Origin: Takakia lepidozioides
Taxonomy: Eukaryota; Streptophyta; Takakiopsida; Takakiales; Takakiaceae
Direction of reading: 5' to 3'
NCBI GenBank assembly: GCA_030704615.1
Contig: CM060732.1
Coordinates: forward strand, 24,056,001 to 24,120,000
Length of the DNA stretch: 64,000 nucleotides
Part shown: in pieces, positions 47,841 to 60,017 of the stretch
How positions within the stretch are numbered: position 1 is the first letter of the stretch
How the letters are laid out: every line of letters begins with the position of its first letter
Program-made: the position numbers and the translations under genes
The notes under the pieces: model-generated
Seen by the model: the letters and a program-made list of their open reading frames with translations, nothing else
Told to the model about the DNA's origin: nothing
Databases searched by the model: none

Positions 47841-48479
47841 GTCTTGTAGTGTGTGTATGTTTTTTGTGTGTAAGATCTTGTGCAGGACTATACAGATCTG
47901 CATCAAGGTCTCCAACACGAGAAACACAAACAACACTTGAGATGAGTTATAGTGGTTGTTTGATATTGTGTACAAAACAATTTTTCATCGTTCTATGTGC
48001 TTTGAGTTTACAGTCAGGGCATACAAAGAGATATGATTCTTTCTATGAGTTCTCAATCTATCGAGAAGCTGACAGGTTTGGAAAACTATTAGACATGGAT
48101 GAGGGTTGTTCTTAACGAGAAAAAAAAAACTTGTGGGATATCGTATCTAGAAGTGAGAAACGACCATCGCGGTAGCGGTCAAAGGACGTACATGAAATAG
48201 AGGGAGCGTTATTTATGTTCAAGAAGGAAGACTATCTATATTTTCTGGAAATGTACGGTCGCCTTTTAAAGTTTATGTAACAGAATCCAATTGGAGCAAA
48301 GCTGATCTATGGCATCAATGGCTTGGTCATATTGGAGTGCAAAATTTGCAGCTGATGGCCAATTCTAAATTTATGAACAATTTGGATATCACACGAGATG
48401 TTAGTTGACGTTTTATGAAGGACGTGTTCACGGAAAACACCATCGCCAACATTTTCCAACTACATGAGGTAATCGTGCC

Positions 48480-49960
48480 ACTGCCTTGCTTGAGTTGGTT
48501 CATTCTGATATATGTGGATCCATGCCAACACCTTCCGTTGGAGGAGGCAAATACTTCGGTACTTTTATTGATGATTTCTCAAGAAAGACTTTTACCTATA
48601 TTTTGAAAAAGAAATCAGACATCTTTGAGAAGTTCAAGTTATTCAAAGCTTTTTCAGAGTTACCAAACTGATAAACTATTAAAGACCTTGAGAAGTGATA
48701 ATGGGGGAGAATATATATCATTAATCTTGTACCTACAAAGGCTGTAAAAGGTATGACTCCAGAAGAGGCTTGGAGTGGAAAGAAACCTTATGTTGGACAT
48801 TATCGCATATTTGGTTGTGAAGCTTATCCTCATATACCTAGGGAGTTACGATCAAAACTTAATGCAAAGGCAAGGAAATGCATTTTTTGTGGGATATAGT
48901 GAAGTGACTAAAGATTATCGACTTATGATTTCATCAAACGATATGTTTTCAATAGTCGAGATATAATCTTCAATGAAACTCAATGAACTCTTGAAGATGA
49001 ATCAGATTCAGGTACTGATGTGCGTACTGATGAGCTTGAGGCTGAACCAATCAATTTGGGAGGAGGAACATCTAATGTTCCAGTTAAGGTATTTGAAGGT
49101 AAGTTATCACATCTCAATGGTCAAGATGATGAGATTTGGGATGATAGATTGTAAACATGTTTGAACATCTATGGTACAGAACAGAAGACTCTCCAAAGCT
49201 ATGAGCCCACACACTCTTGAGGGTTGGGAAAAGATGAGAGATCTATTCCGTATCATAGTGTTGTGGGGTGCCTCATGTACGCAATGGTTGGTACACGGCT
49301 TGAAAGTGCCGTTGCTATTGGAGCAGTATGCCAGTTCATGGCCAATCCTGGTGTAGAGCACTGGATTGAGGTGAAACGGATATTCCGTTACCTGAAGGGA
49401 ACCCTTGATCACGGTCTCCGCTTCAGAGGGAGTTAGAGTTTGGGGTTGTATAACCTAACTCGGTCTCAGAAAGATCGAGAGGATCTAACTTTGGTTGGTT
49501 TCAGCGATGTTGACTATGCAGGATGTATTGATACACACCAGTCTATAACCGGGTATACATTCATTTTGGCCAATGGTTCCATTAGTTGGAACAGTAACAA
49601 ACAACCAACTATTGCATTATCAACAATTGAGGCTGAGTATATGGCTGCAACACAAGCAACGAAAGAGGCAATTTTGGCTTCGGAAGTTATTGAAGGAGAT
49701 TGGCTATCCACATGAAGGTCCAACAACTCTTCAAGAGGACAATCAGAGTTGTATTTCACTTGTGAAAAATCCAACTTATCATACGCGCGTACAAAACATA
49801 TTGATGTGAGGCATCATTTTATTCGTGTGATAAGGTTGAGGATGGCGAAATCAAGTTAATATTTTGCAGTAGTGAAAATATGGTAGCCGATGTGCTCACC
49901 AAGGGACTTCCTCGCACTTCAAAACTATGATGGGATTAGTTAAGGTTGAGATTGCTTGCT
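48480..49960 (+). pseudogene. Copia integrase, RT end and RNase H remnants
   Basis: The remnants in order are an integrase core (LVHSDICGSM, YFGTFIDDFSRKTF) near 48490-48600, an integrase C-terminal part (GMTPEEAWSGKKPYVGHYRI, FGCEAYPHIP) near 48750-48900, the end of RT (YHSVVGCLMYAM, FRYLKGTLDHGL) near 49245-49420, and RNase H (GFSDVDYAG, WNSNKQPTIALST, EAEYMAA) near 49490-49700. Frames change between and within the parts and the YxDD region of RT is absent, so the copy is a dead deletion derivative. Confidence 0.88.
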
Positions 49961-49978
49961 TATCTCGCTGAGAGGGAG

Positions 49979-50307
49979 TGTTGGAATAAGCAGCTCCATA
50001 TTCAACGAATCTACAACTTGACTAACAAGCAAAGTTAGACACATTAAAACTAACTCTATGTTTGGAGATGCTTTTAAAGGAAAAAATAATCCCATTTATG
50101 GGACTACTTTGTAGATAGAAAAAGTAGGCTTAAAAAGGCAGGTCCTTATAGACTGCTTTTAGCCTAGCTAGAACTATATAAGAAGCTGGGGGGTGAACCA
50201 CATACTAGTTGTTTTATGACACACTCTTGCTTGTGGTGGTTCTAAGGTTGGGTGGTGAGCTTCTATAAACAAAGCATTGTTTCACGTCCCAGGCTTGTTT
50301 TTCAACA
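49979..50307 (+). repeat. 3' LTR of copia element
   Basis: The LTR begins TGTTGG after the purine tract and ends CAACA at 50307. It has an extra CTCTTG relative to the 5' LTR near 50224. Confidence 0.9.
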
Positions 50308-50928
50308 ACCTTGTGGGTGTTCTTGCAATCTTGCTGCAGGACGAGGAAGTGGGAGCACCCGCTCATGGATCATTGAGCGACGTGCAGCATGATCACGAGA
50401 CAGCTGAAATCCCGAGGAACCCCGTGGGTGGGCAGGTTCGGTATCTGCTGCTTGATCAGTAGCAGGATCAGTGCTAAGTCCTTGCTGCCAAGCTGGCTCC
50501 CATGGAACCAGGTGAATAACTGGAAGCGGGTGCATTGGCTGCATCACTTGGTCACCCACGTAATGTTGATTGCATAACCCCGAGCCTGTTCCAAAACCAT
50601 AGAACGCACTGGATTAATCTCAGCTTGAGGCACATGAGCTCGTAAGGACACAAATGCCAAATTGAAGATTTCGGGCACAGAGATCTAGACTGACATCTGG
50701 GATGTGGGAACAAAGATAGAATAAATCATGGGAGAAAACCTTCGGGAACAGACATTACCTTCTGATCCTGGTGGAAATCGCGCCGGGGTAGCTCTCTGCC
50801 AGTCCTTGAACGTCACCATCTGCATTTGCTGACTCTTTTGGAAAATCAAAGCGTTCGTAGTGAAACAAAGAACAGTCGATGTGGCCGGGCTGACGCTTAG
50901 TCCCCTGTGCTGCAGGCTGCTCCTCCAT

Positions 50929-51835
50929 GAGACAGACCGATCGAGAGAAGGATGGAGAGAGGCAAGCAGATCGATGAGGCGAGGGCCGTGTGTGGAGCCT
51001 GCAAACGAGTGCGGTTATATAGCAAGTACGTAGCGCAGCCTCCACGCTCTGCCTCAGCCGTCGCACTGCCTCACTTTTTCTTTTTTTTTTGGTTTAACTT
51101 TTTAGAGGAACAGGGAAGGCCCTGGTTTCTTTTCTTTTCTTTTTTAAGAAAAAGAAAGGGGATGGAGGCCATTTTAATCAAATTAATAAAGAAAGAGATA
51201 CAAAAAGGTGGAAAAAATAACCTCGCTTTATTGCCTCACTTTATTCTGACCGCACATCACTCAGATGAGATGAACTTACAAATAAAAAGAGATTTTCTCA
51301 AGAGAAAATGAAAACAGTTAATTAGCAAATGCCTCGGTAGCATTTCTCGACATGTACTGAGAGTATCGAGAGTCGAGACTCTTGCTCCCATATTTATAAT
51401 TGACCATCAAATTGATCCTATAGCCTTCCACATTTCCTCCAGAAATTCCTCTCTAACATCCCACTACAATCAATCCCAGAGTTAGAGAGCCCTGCAATTC
51501 TCGTTCAGATTTCATCCCCATCCGACGACATTGCTTCGAAGGATATATTCTGCCACCTGGGGCGGACGGAGAGGTTTAAATATAATTCTTGCTGATATAT
51601 GTTTGTTGGCCCCTGCCTTCTCAATCAAAGCAAGAATATGGAAAGGGTTCCGTTTTTTTTATTGGCGAATTTTCGCCAGATTTCGACCTCAAAAACTAAA
51701 ATGGAATATTCTGTCACAAATTCCCTGTTTTTTCATGGATGAAATCCATAATTCGCCAAATATGGATGATATAAATGGATTACAGTAGAGATCTGGATGA
51801 ATGTCAGTGGATGAACAGAATGTACGGCTATGTTT
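50929..51835. other. Upstream region of the 50928 gene and repeat
   Basis: A T-rich and A-rich copy of the dispersed GGCCCTGG repeat lies at 51098-51225. The rest shows no gene. Confidence 0.4.
51015..51021 (-). promoter_or_regulatory. TATA box of the 50928 gene
   Basis: TATATAA on the minus strand lies about 87 bases upstream of the ATG at 50928. That leaves room for a leader of about 55 bases. Confidence 0.5.
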
Positions 51836-52455
51836 TGCAAAACTCTGTAGCGACTCGTGCTGTTTTCCAAATTTTCTTAAAACAAAAGCTAGGTTTCTGA
51901 ATTGTGGTTTTTCTTTTTCTTTTTTCCCCTTTAACGAGGATTTTGATAATGTTTCTCATTGGTGCTCTTACCAAAACAGCTGTGTCTGGTTCATTCCTAC
52001 TTGCAAACCCTCCTGTTCTCGGCTTCCAGCAAAAGTCATCATCAATGGAGCTCTATCCACTGCTTTCCCTCTGTTCCGCTCTGTGAGACAGGGTTGTCCC
52101 CTTCCTCTTTTTCTGTTTCTCGCGGCAGCAGATGCCCTCGAACATCTTCTGCAATCTAAGGAAGGTATCAAAGGCCTAAAAACGCCTAGATCCATGCCTG
52201 CTACCGAAAGCATTAAGGCCTCCCTTTATGATACCATGTTACCAGCTCTCTACAGAACGTATCGCCTACCCTCAAATCCCTCCAGACCGTCTCTACTGCT
52301 TCAGGTCTGCAGGTCTGCAGGTCAATTGGTCTAAAACTATGGCTATCCTCTCCAAACCGAACTCTGTTTCACTTCATTGCGCACCGTGGGGAGATGAACT
52401 GGGTATCAAGTGGCTGGAGGATGGTCACGCTCACACCCTTTTGGTCACCTTATAA
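51836..52455 (+). pseudogene. LINE reverse transcriptase remnant
   Basis: The plus strand encodes FDNVSHW, INGALSTAFPL, SVRQGCPLPLFLFLAAADALEHLL and GIKGL. This is the signature of plant non-LTR RT (conserved RQGCPL and the ADAL helix). Further on LQVNWSKTMAILS and IKWLEDG fit the following thumb region. Several frame changes and missing parts, including the FADD box, show it is an old fragment. Confidence 0.75.
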
Positions 52456-54480
52456 TCGGGCATACCATCAATTGAGATCTGCGGCAGTTACCTATCATGA
52501 AGCTTAAAAACAGGCTGACAAAAAATAAATTAAAGTAAATGTGAAAACAGTAAAAAGAGGGTTAGAAGGGGAAATATAATAAAGGAAAAAAAAAAAAAAA
52601 AAGAGTGCCATCGGGACACCCCCAAGGAGTGCCATCGGGACAAGGGGGAGTGCGAGGGAGAGAGGAGAGAGGGAGAGGCGCTGGAGGGACTGGGAGAGGG
52701 AGAGGGATAGGGACAGGGAGGGGAGGGAGAGGGGGAGGGAGAGGGAGAGGGACCGGGACATGGAGTGGGAGTGGGAGTAGAGGGGAAGAGGGAGCGGTGC
52801 CAGGACACCACAAGGGGACTAGATGAGGGAGTGCGAGGGACGGGGAGGGAGTTCCAGCGACAGGGAGGGACTCCCAACTCGCCCCGGGACTCCCAATGGA
52901 GTTCCGATATCGGAATACTGCCCCTACGGCTGAACTGGCTAGGCCTCCTTATGACCTGGCCGGGGGAATCCCAGTTTTTGCACTCCCAGTTCAGTTTTGA
53001 GGTTGATGAAAAACAAATAATAAAATAATAAAATTAAATAAAATTAAAAATTAAAAATTAAAAACATCATACAAAACACAACAGAATATGGGGGGGAAAT
53101 GAAACATGATAGGTATGTTGAACAAGATGACATATGGATGCTTAAGAGTGAGTTAGTCAATGTACCAGCCGAATAGTTAGTGCATGTGAGAAGATGATTA
53201 GCATGCTTCATTATGAGAGGAGGGGGAATGACAGAATGAGAGTAGTTTAGCGTAGAGCAGGAATAGGGTGCCATAGTGCCACGTCATTGTCACCACGTCA
53301 TCGTCGTCATTTTTGTTTTAAGCAGCCCCTATTGTGCCCCAAAGAGAAAACCACAAAAATTAGAAACTTCTTGAACGGGCGTACCTGCCGGCGTGTGTGT
53401 TTCTGTTGTACAGGAACCGCGCTCACTCGACAGCATGAGCCGATCAATCCGTAGAGTTTCCAATTCAACCAACATCGTGATTTTGCGGTTGTTGTCAACT
53501 CAGCTCTAATTTTCTGCCAGTGATGGAGATGTGTAGCTGAATACTACAGCGCATGGGGAAGTCATTGTCAGTGACTGCATCCTCTCACTTCCTCAGTTTC
53601 ACACCAATTCTTTGTGTGACAGTCAGCGCGTAGAAGTTACTTCAGTCTGGGGAAGGAAGAATTAGACCAAGCGGTGCGATGAGTGGGGTCTTTCGTCAGA
53701 TGCTTTCCTCCACTATAAAAATGCAGATCGAATTTTCGCTGAAGGCATTTCCTCGACAGGACATGTGGAATCCAGCAGGTAATTTTCGATCCTAGGCCTG
53801 GCTCTCTTCTCTCTTGCTCGTCAATTAGTGGGCATAATAGAAGGACAGCGACGTTGATGGAATGCAGTGGGCATTCTAACTCAATTAACCTAAAACTGAG
53901 GAACTTTCTAGGATTGGAAGAGGACCTTACTCTCCCTGTGTTTAAGCTGTAGGGTGCAATTGGCACCAACTTGTTGCTATAATAAGGAGCTTTCTGGACG
54001 AATCTGGAAAATCTCAATCAAAAGTCGTTCTTCAAAAGCATAGGCGGCAATTAGCTTGCTTATATTGAAGATTGATTCTGCAACGAATTAAAATTCTAGG
54101 GTACATGCTGACATGAAGTTGTGAAAGATTATGCAGAGAAAAGCTGGGAGGGCTCAACCAGGTCCCATTCTTGACATAGTAGTGGTGGCCCCTGTTAACC
54201 TCCCCCAATACGTACCCCCATACCCCCTCTCCACTCCCTCTCCTCCCTCCCCTCCCCTTTCTTCCCCCATCTGTTGTGCCTAAGCTGTGTCGATGCCTTC
54301 AAGTAACATAAAGTTCATTATCATTTCTCTTCTGCTCGTCAAATCGGGCATGTTGTGTATCTAAGCATCATCATCATTTCTTTTTGTTGGGCCATATAAC
54401 CTACCAATAACCAGAGAGATTTGAGCCTCCGTTGACAACTGGATCTTCTTGCGGAAACCTGTCTGTATCTTGTTTCCAGG
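52456..54480. other. Intergenic with low-complexity DNA
   Basis: There is an A run at 52585-52602 and a tandem AGTGCCATCGGGACA doublet at 52605-52642. The purine-rich minisatellite is annotated separately. AAT/AAAT-rich DNA lies at 53005-53065. No gene is supported between 53070 and 54480. Confidence 0.45.
52640..52870. repeat. Purine-rich GGGAGA minisatellite
   Basis: The region is nearly pure purine on the plus strand, with repeated GGGAGAGG and GGGACAGGG-type units. It is degenerate, without a fixed period. Confidence 0.7.
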
Positions 54481-56026
54481 CCTGACTGGTCCAGACATCA
54501 AATTACCTGAGGACTTTGACTGCAATGCTTGTCTCAGGATGTAGACATTTCCAGGAGACAAAGAAGGAGCAGACTCTGTTTGCATACTGATACAGCCCCT
54601 GTGGTCTCTGAAAGCTGGCATTAATGTGCCAAATATCATTCTGGACTCTGCCCTCATCAATATGTATGCTAAATGCGGGAGCCTTGAGGATGCAAAAAGA
54701 GTGTTTGACAAGATAGTTGAACGTGATGTGGTCTCCTGGAGTGCGATGATTGCAGGATATGCCCAGCATGGGTGTGGGTTGGAGGCTTTGGAGACCTATG
54801 TGCAAATGATGCAAGAGGGGTTGAAGCCCGACCGGGTCACTTTCATTTGTGTTCTCAAGGCATGTGCCAGCCTGGCAGCCCTGGGAAAGGGCAGAGAGGT
54901 CCATGCTGCCATTGAAAACTGGAATCGTGCCAACTACCATCCTGGACACTACTCTGGTGGACATGTATGCAAAGAGGTCCATGCTGACATCCTGAAAGCT
55001 TGAATTGTATCAAATATCATTCTGGACAATGCCCTGGTGGACATGTATGCCAAATGCAGGAGCATCAATGATGCAGAGGAAGTGTTCGAGAGTATGGCTG
55101 AACGAAATGTAGTGTCATGGAGTGCAATGGTCGTAGGATATGCCCAGCATGGTTGTCGTAGAGAGGCCTTGCAACTGTTCAAAGGTATGCAAAAGAAGGC
55201 TTGAAAACAGTATCACCTAAGTTGTGTTCTTTCCGCTTGTAGCCACGCGGGCATAGTGGATGAAGGCACACTACTTTGACTCCCTGAAGCAAGATCATGG
55301 TGTCACTCCTACAATGGAGCACTTTGGCTGCATGGTGGACCTTCTTGGGCGTGCGGGGTGATTGGATGAGGCAGAGGACTTCATTAACAGGATGCCAATC
55401 AAACCGGATGCTGGTGTGGAAAGCCTTTGCTTGGTGCCTGCAGAATTCATAGCAATGTGGAGGTGATAGAACATGCGGCAAAATCTATCCTCAGGTGGGA
55501 TCAACAGGACGCTGCAACTTATGTTTTTCTATCAAACATCTATGCCACCGTGGGCAGGTGCGACGTCGATGCTGCAAAAGTGAGAATAATGATGAAGCTC
55601 CAAGGTGTCAGAAAAGAGCCAGGTCGTTCCTGCATTGAGGTCGGCAACCGGGTGCACACATTTGTGGTAAATGACAAATTGCATCCACAAATTGAGGAAA
55701 CCCATGCTGAGCTAAGAAGATTGTCTTGGCAGATGAAGGAGGCAGGTTACGCACCTGACACCCGCTTTGTATTGCATGATGTGGAGGAGGAGCAAAAGGA
55801 ATTTTCTCTTTGCCACCATAGTGAGAAGCTGGCAATTGCTTTTGGGCTGGTCAGCACTGCTCCTGGGACACCACTCCGTGTTGTCAAGAACCTTCGGGTG
55901 TGTGGTGACTGCCACACGGCCACCAAGTTCATCTCAAAGATTGTTGGGCGAGCAATCGTTGTACGGGATGCTAACCGCTTTCATCACTTCGAAGATGGGA
56001 TTTGTTCTTGTTGAGAGTACTGGTGA
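54480..56026 (+). pseudogene. PPR-DYW family pseudogene
   Basis: This is a truncated plant RNA-editing factor type gene. PPR repeats read INMYAKCGSLEDAKRVFD, RDVVSWSAMIAGYAQHG and PDRVTFICVLKACASL. After stops near 55000 a second set follows (LVDMYAKCRSINDAEEVF). After frameshifts near 55195 and 55430 come the E region (GACRIHSNVEV, YVFLSNIYATVGR) and a DYW deaminase domain (HHSEKLAIAFGL with the catalytic HSE, CGDCHTATKFIS zinc ligands, RFHHFEDGICSC). The frame ends with TGA at 56012-56014 where family members continue G-D-Y-W. GAG TAC TGG TGA follows in frame, so one base change removed the end. With at least three frame breaks and no N-terminal transit peptide, it is not functional. Confidence 0.88.
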
Positions 56027-56035
56027 AATGATGTT

Positions 56036-56940
56036 TTTCTGTAAGGTGTGATTGTCTTGCCTCCTCCACTGAATTTATGTAGCTTGTTGGTTCTTTCACC
56101 ATTCCCTGAGAATGTTGGCGATGACGTACTGTTGACAGCATTCCCGCTGTGACATATCAGCTCTTCAAGAGCCAATTGTGGGGTCTACCCACCAGGAGGT
56201 GGAAACTCTGAAACTGTGATATGCTCCAGCAGAGAGAGTTCTCTTATATAGCGCGAGCGTTCTGCGCAGGGGTTGCTCTTTGTATATCTGATGAACTGGC
56301 AAGACAGGTATGTATGGATGTTTGCTATCCAACGATTTGTTACCCAATCCTTATGTCATCTGTAGCCATATTTCTCTACCCATCCAATTTCGGACATGTC
56401 TACTACTTACGCTCATATTGGTCTTTCTCTTTTGTTTTCTCATACAATTGCCTGTCCCCCATGCTACTTGTCCTAAATTTTTGTCTCTTCTCTCAATGGC
56501 GGAAGAAAGAAGGCACAAGAAAACCACGGTGCATATTCATAAGACTAGGTTTCAGTTGATTGATGCTGCAGATGAACCATGGACTAGGGTTGTAGACATT
56601 TAGTAAGGTTTGTTTATCATCTGGGCACCTATAGGAAGCCCCCGGTAATGCATCTCTTCATTATGCCTTTTTGTGTGTGACACTGCAGCGAGGTTGTGTT
56701 AGGCCATACATACATTAAATTTGAAGGGCTGAGATAGTGAAGATTTTAAAAAGAGATGCAGCTGCATACGTAGTCCACCAGTTATGATATTTTCTGGTTC
56801 GAAATGTGATGCCTGATTGGGACAGAGCAGGAGAAGGGAGTGTGTGAAGGGAGATTGCTTGCTTGTTTCTTGCTTTTCTTTTGTCCCATAAGCTCTTTGA
56901 GCTGTCTGCGGCCGTTTTAAGTTCCATTTCATTTAATTAT
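56036..56940. other. Intergenic, no gene seen
   Basis: This is the 3' flank of the PPR pseudogene. A CCATTTCATTT tail-like stretch near 56925 may mark the end of an old LINE. Confidence 0.35.
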
Positions 56941-56944
56941 CTTT

Positions 56945-57240
56945 CATTTTCTGCAACGAGAATACTGCCTATGCCCAGCTTGCACCAGGCGCAACCAGGA
57001 AAATGAAACTGAAGAACACTTCTTCTTTTAGTGGCCTTTGTATTATGAGATCTGTGGGAGAATCCACTGTCTATTCCGTGGAACTCAATCTCTCACTGAA
57101 GTCTCCATTATGATGATCATACCTGCAGGAGGCCTTGACCCTTTGGCAATCCCTTGAGCAGTAGTTGCTTTTGAGCTGCTTTTTGGCTCTAGTTTTGTCT
57201 TATAAAGTACCATTTCATTTCATTTCATTTCTTTGTTATG
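56945..57240 (+). pseudogene. LINE 3' end remnant
   Basis: The plus strand encodes a zinc-knuckle-like CLCPACTRRNQENETEEHF followed by hydrophobic residues, as at the C-terminus of plant LINE polyproteins. It ends in a (CATTT)n simple tail at 57208-57232, a common LINE 3' end. The upstream RT is absent. Confidence 0.55.
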
Positions 57241-57244
57241 CGGT

Positions 57245-59335
57245 CTTCTTCAATAAGCTCTTGAGATTACCAGGGATTTCATAAATTCCTTCCTCTTCAG
57301 GGATATTGGAAATCCTTTTTCTAAGCTCTTCGAGGTTCCTATGGACGTGATGAAATTTTTTTCCTTCCTCCATGGAATGCTTGGGGCTAGAGGTACAACA
57401 CCATCACAGCTTCTATGTGTGTAAATTGCGTGCATACCGCTTTAACTGAAGACATCTTCCAGCTTTAAATCTTTAATACAAGGCTGGCTGACAGCCCAGG
57501 CCCTCAAACATCTATCAGACTCAAACCCACTGGTCTCAAGCCCTTTTAGTATGCTCGGGTCTCCAACAATTTTAAGCACAATGGACTCTCCGTTGCTTTC
57601 TTATTGCCACAAATATGGAGGGCCTGGAAATTGCATCCAAACCGGATTGCAATAGATGCATCAGAAGAGAACTTAGGACCTTCATGGGCTCCAATGTCAG
57701 AAAGAGGCCAACCATGATGATCAAATCAGGAAAAACGAAAGGAACTGTTTTCAGAAAATGAACAAGGAGAGCTTATAGAACAAACTACCTTCAACTTTGA
57801 AGTGAAATATCAATATCAATATCAGTATTTTTTTATCAAGACAAAGATTTTGTTCGAAAAAATATTTTTTGTCAAGCTAATTATGTTTATGTAGACAACT
57901 ATGTTTTTTTCAAGAATGTATATTCGGGTATATGGTCGTTATCAATTACATCAAAATGCTAATGTCAACCGTAAACAAAAGGGCATGTGTATAACTTCAA
58001 ATAATATGGAAAAATAAAATATTAATGCGGAGAGACAGATAAAATATGTTTTAAATAAAGACAAACTAAATGGTGGATGTCGGAAGAAATATGCATTAAA
58101 TGAAAAACAACCAAGCTTTTTCATGGAATCGTGACATTAAATCAAAATCCAAATGATTTGAAATCTAAACCAATTGAAAATAAATATGAAAAAATATCAT
58201 GTAAACAACATTCAAAATTTATTTCATTTTATTTTATTTTGTGTTAGATAACAGGGGACAGAGGCCCTGGAAATTCTATGAAAAATTATTGGAGGGGAAA
58301 ACAGTTAAAACCCCTGAGAACACCATGGAGGGAGGCACACGTAGACAGTGAATACGTAGACAGTGAATGGATGAACGATCCTCCTAGGGAAGAAGATAAA
58401 AAATTAGGGCAGAAATGCCCTAACCCGGAACAGTCATCCGGGGCATAGAACCTAGGCATCAGTGCTTACGGCATGCAGGAGTCTATGAACGAGTCTATGG
58501 AGCAACAGCGAAGGTAAAGAGTCTTAGCATGAGATCGTGATGATGAGTTCTAAGCAACTGATCCTGATCAAATACTGAAGTTCAAGGGAACTTGAGCCTA
58601 GCTGCGGATTTGATGTGACGCCAATTAATATCTCTGTCAAATTCGGGGGACCATGGAGGGGCGCACGAAGGCCTCTCCAGACAATCGGTGGGAGGGTGGT
58701 CCAAATGCAGTCTGTCGGGGAAGAGCCGGTGCAAAATTGATCATTTCGTGCCCATGTTAATAAATCTACTTGTTGTATCAAAATGAGCCAAAGTCATTAC
58801 ACCAGTCAAAATTAATATAAAATGAAACAACCCTCAAATTGCAATGGGATCTCTTGCTTTGGCAAAACAGCACACCACAACAATTAGAGGCTTGACATGA
58901 TGTAAGGTCCTTTGACCACATTTTCTCCATTGATTTTAGCATGATGCGTAGTCTCTCTCTACAAGACAGCCAATAAATGTTCATCTGGATATAGCCTATC
59001 TATTTGGACGGTGTTCTCAGAAGTCGTCGCTAGTTAGTACGGAGCAACGCGAAGCCCTAGTTGAACTCCAAGGGCAGTTGTGATCAGGGCTTTTTTTTTC
59101 ATTTTGGCTTAGAAGCGTAGATGGCTACAAAATTTGAAGGGTAAGTGCAAAGGTGTCGATGACATAGATGCTTAGCTAAAATTCAACTGACTACAGACTA
59201 TTTCATTTGCATGCAATATGGCGATTTGAGTATTTTGTGTATGCATAGGATAGGCAATACAAATAAAAATTGAGGCATAAAGTAGTGGCTACAAGAGGCC
59301 ACATATTGTTGCAATGTGGCTACAATGTCATAGTC
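57245..59335. other. Intergenic, with one dispersed repeat copy
   Basis: AT-rich sequence contains a copy of the dispersed repeat at about 58245-58540 (ACAGGGGACAGAGGCCCTGG ... GGAGGCACACG). No gene is supported. Confidence 0.4.
58245..58540 (+). repeat. Dispersed repeat family copy
   Basis: This shares CCCTGGAAATT.TAT, GGGGAAAA, AAAACCCC and CCATGGAGG.GGCACAC with 39769-39870, followed by a GTGAATGGATGAACGATCC tail. Confidence 0.55.
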
Positions 59336-59339
59336 GAAG

Positions 59340-59930
59340 TGCATTTGCTAGCACCATAGCCTAATCTGAAGTAACAAAGTGGCACCATTGCCTAATGTCA
59401 AGAAGCAATGTAGGCATAACAGTCTATTTAAAATCTGAAATCTGAAATTTATTGATCAAGTCTTAAACTGGGCCAGCAAGCATCATGGCCTCAATATCAA
59501 ATAACAAAGTGACACCATAGTCCAATTTGAAGGAGCAAACTCGGCATGGCAGCCCACTCACAATCTGAAATCTAAAATAATTAATCAAAGAAGTCCAAAG
59601 ATGGCTAGCAAAAACTATAGCCTCAATTTCAAATAGCAAGGTGGCACCACTGAGGATGGTGAAGGAACAAATTGATACCAAATGAGGCAGGACAGCCCAC
59701 TCACAATCTGAAATCCGAAACTAATTAAGCAAAGAAGTCCTACAATGGGCCAGCAAACATCACGGCCTCAATTTCAAATAGCAAGGTAGCACCATAGCCC
59801 AATGTGAAAGAGCAATATTGTTCTAATGTAGGCATGACAGCCCACACAAAATCTGAAATCTGAAATCTAATAGTAATTAATTATAAAGTCCTAGAATGGG
59901 GCAGCAAACACCATAATCTCAAGAGCTTCA
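59340..59930. repeat. Tandem repeats downstream of hAT gene
   Basis: About four degenerate units of 130-150 bp contain AATCTGAAATCTGAAA, CAGCAA-CATC--GGCCTCAAT, TCAAATA-CAA-GTGGCACCA and GGCA-GACAGCCCAC. The core AATCTGAAATCTGAA also lies near 61890, inside the hAT gene. Confidence 0.8.
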
Positions 59931-60017
59931 CAAGTCCAAAGTCATCATCTAAAATGCAAGAAAATCACTATACTTGCAGAAATGATGGAAACAAAGGGAG
60001 AGCATTGTTGATATGGC

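Larger units (their letters stand above)
47275..50307 (+). mobile_element. Ty1/copia retrotransposon, internally deleted
   Basis: The LTRs are 47275-47596 and 49979-50307 (TGTTGGAATAAG ... TTTTTCAACA). The target duplication ACCTT is at 47270-47274 and 50308-50312. The primer-binding site TGGTATCAGAGC is at 47597-47608 and the purine tract GAGAGGGAG at 49970-49978. The LTRs differ by about eleven substitutions and two small indels in roughly 322 bp, so the insertion is not recent. The interior is only 2.4 kb. Gag and most of RT are missing and the coding remnants are frameshifted. Confidence 0.93.
46319..50928 (-). pseudogene. Three-exon host gene interrupted by copia in exon 2
   Basis: The exons on the minus strand are 50928-50759, 50608-50308 joined to 47274-47001 across the element, and 46478-46319. 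Introns have GTAATG...ATTAATCCAG and GTAGGA...CTGAACAG borders. Without the copia element and one copy of its ACCTT duplication, the exons sum to 900 nt and stay open in one frame, with phase 2 at both joints. The product would be 299 residues. It begins MEEQPAAQGTKRQPGHIDCS, has a Gln/Pro/Ala-rich middle, and ends EKQEPQPV. No domain is recognised and no membrane segment is seen. With the element present the frame reads into LTR sequence and stops, so the protein is truncated unless the element is removed by splicing. A TATA box at 51015-51021 suits the start. Confidence 0.65.

Noticed and set aside
52500-52880. Pro/Ser-rich protein frames on the minus strand
   Set aside because: These are translations of the purine-rich minisatellite and have no gene structure.
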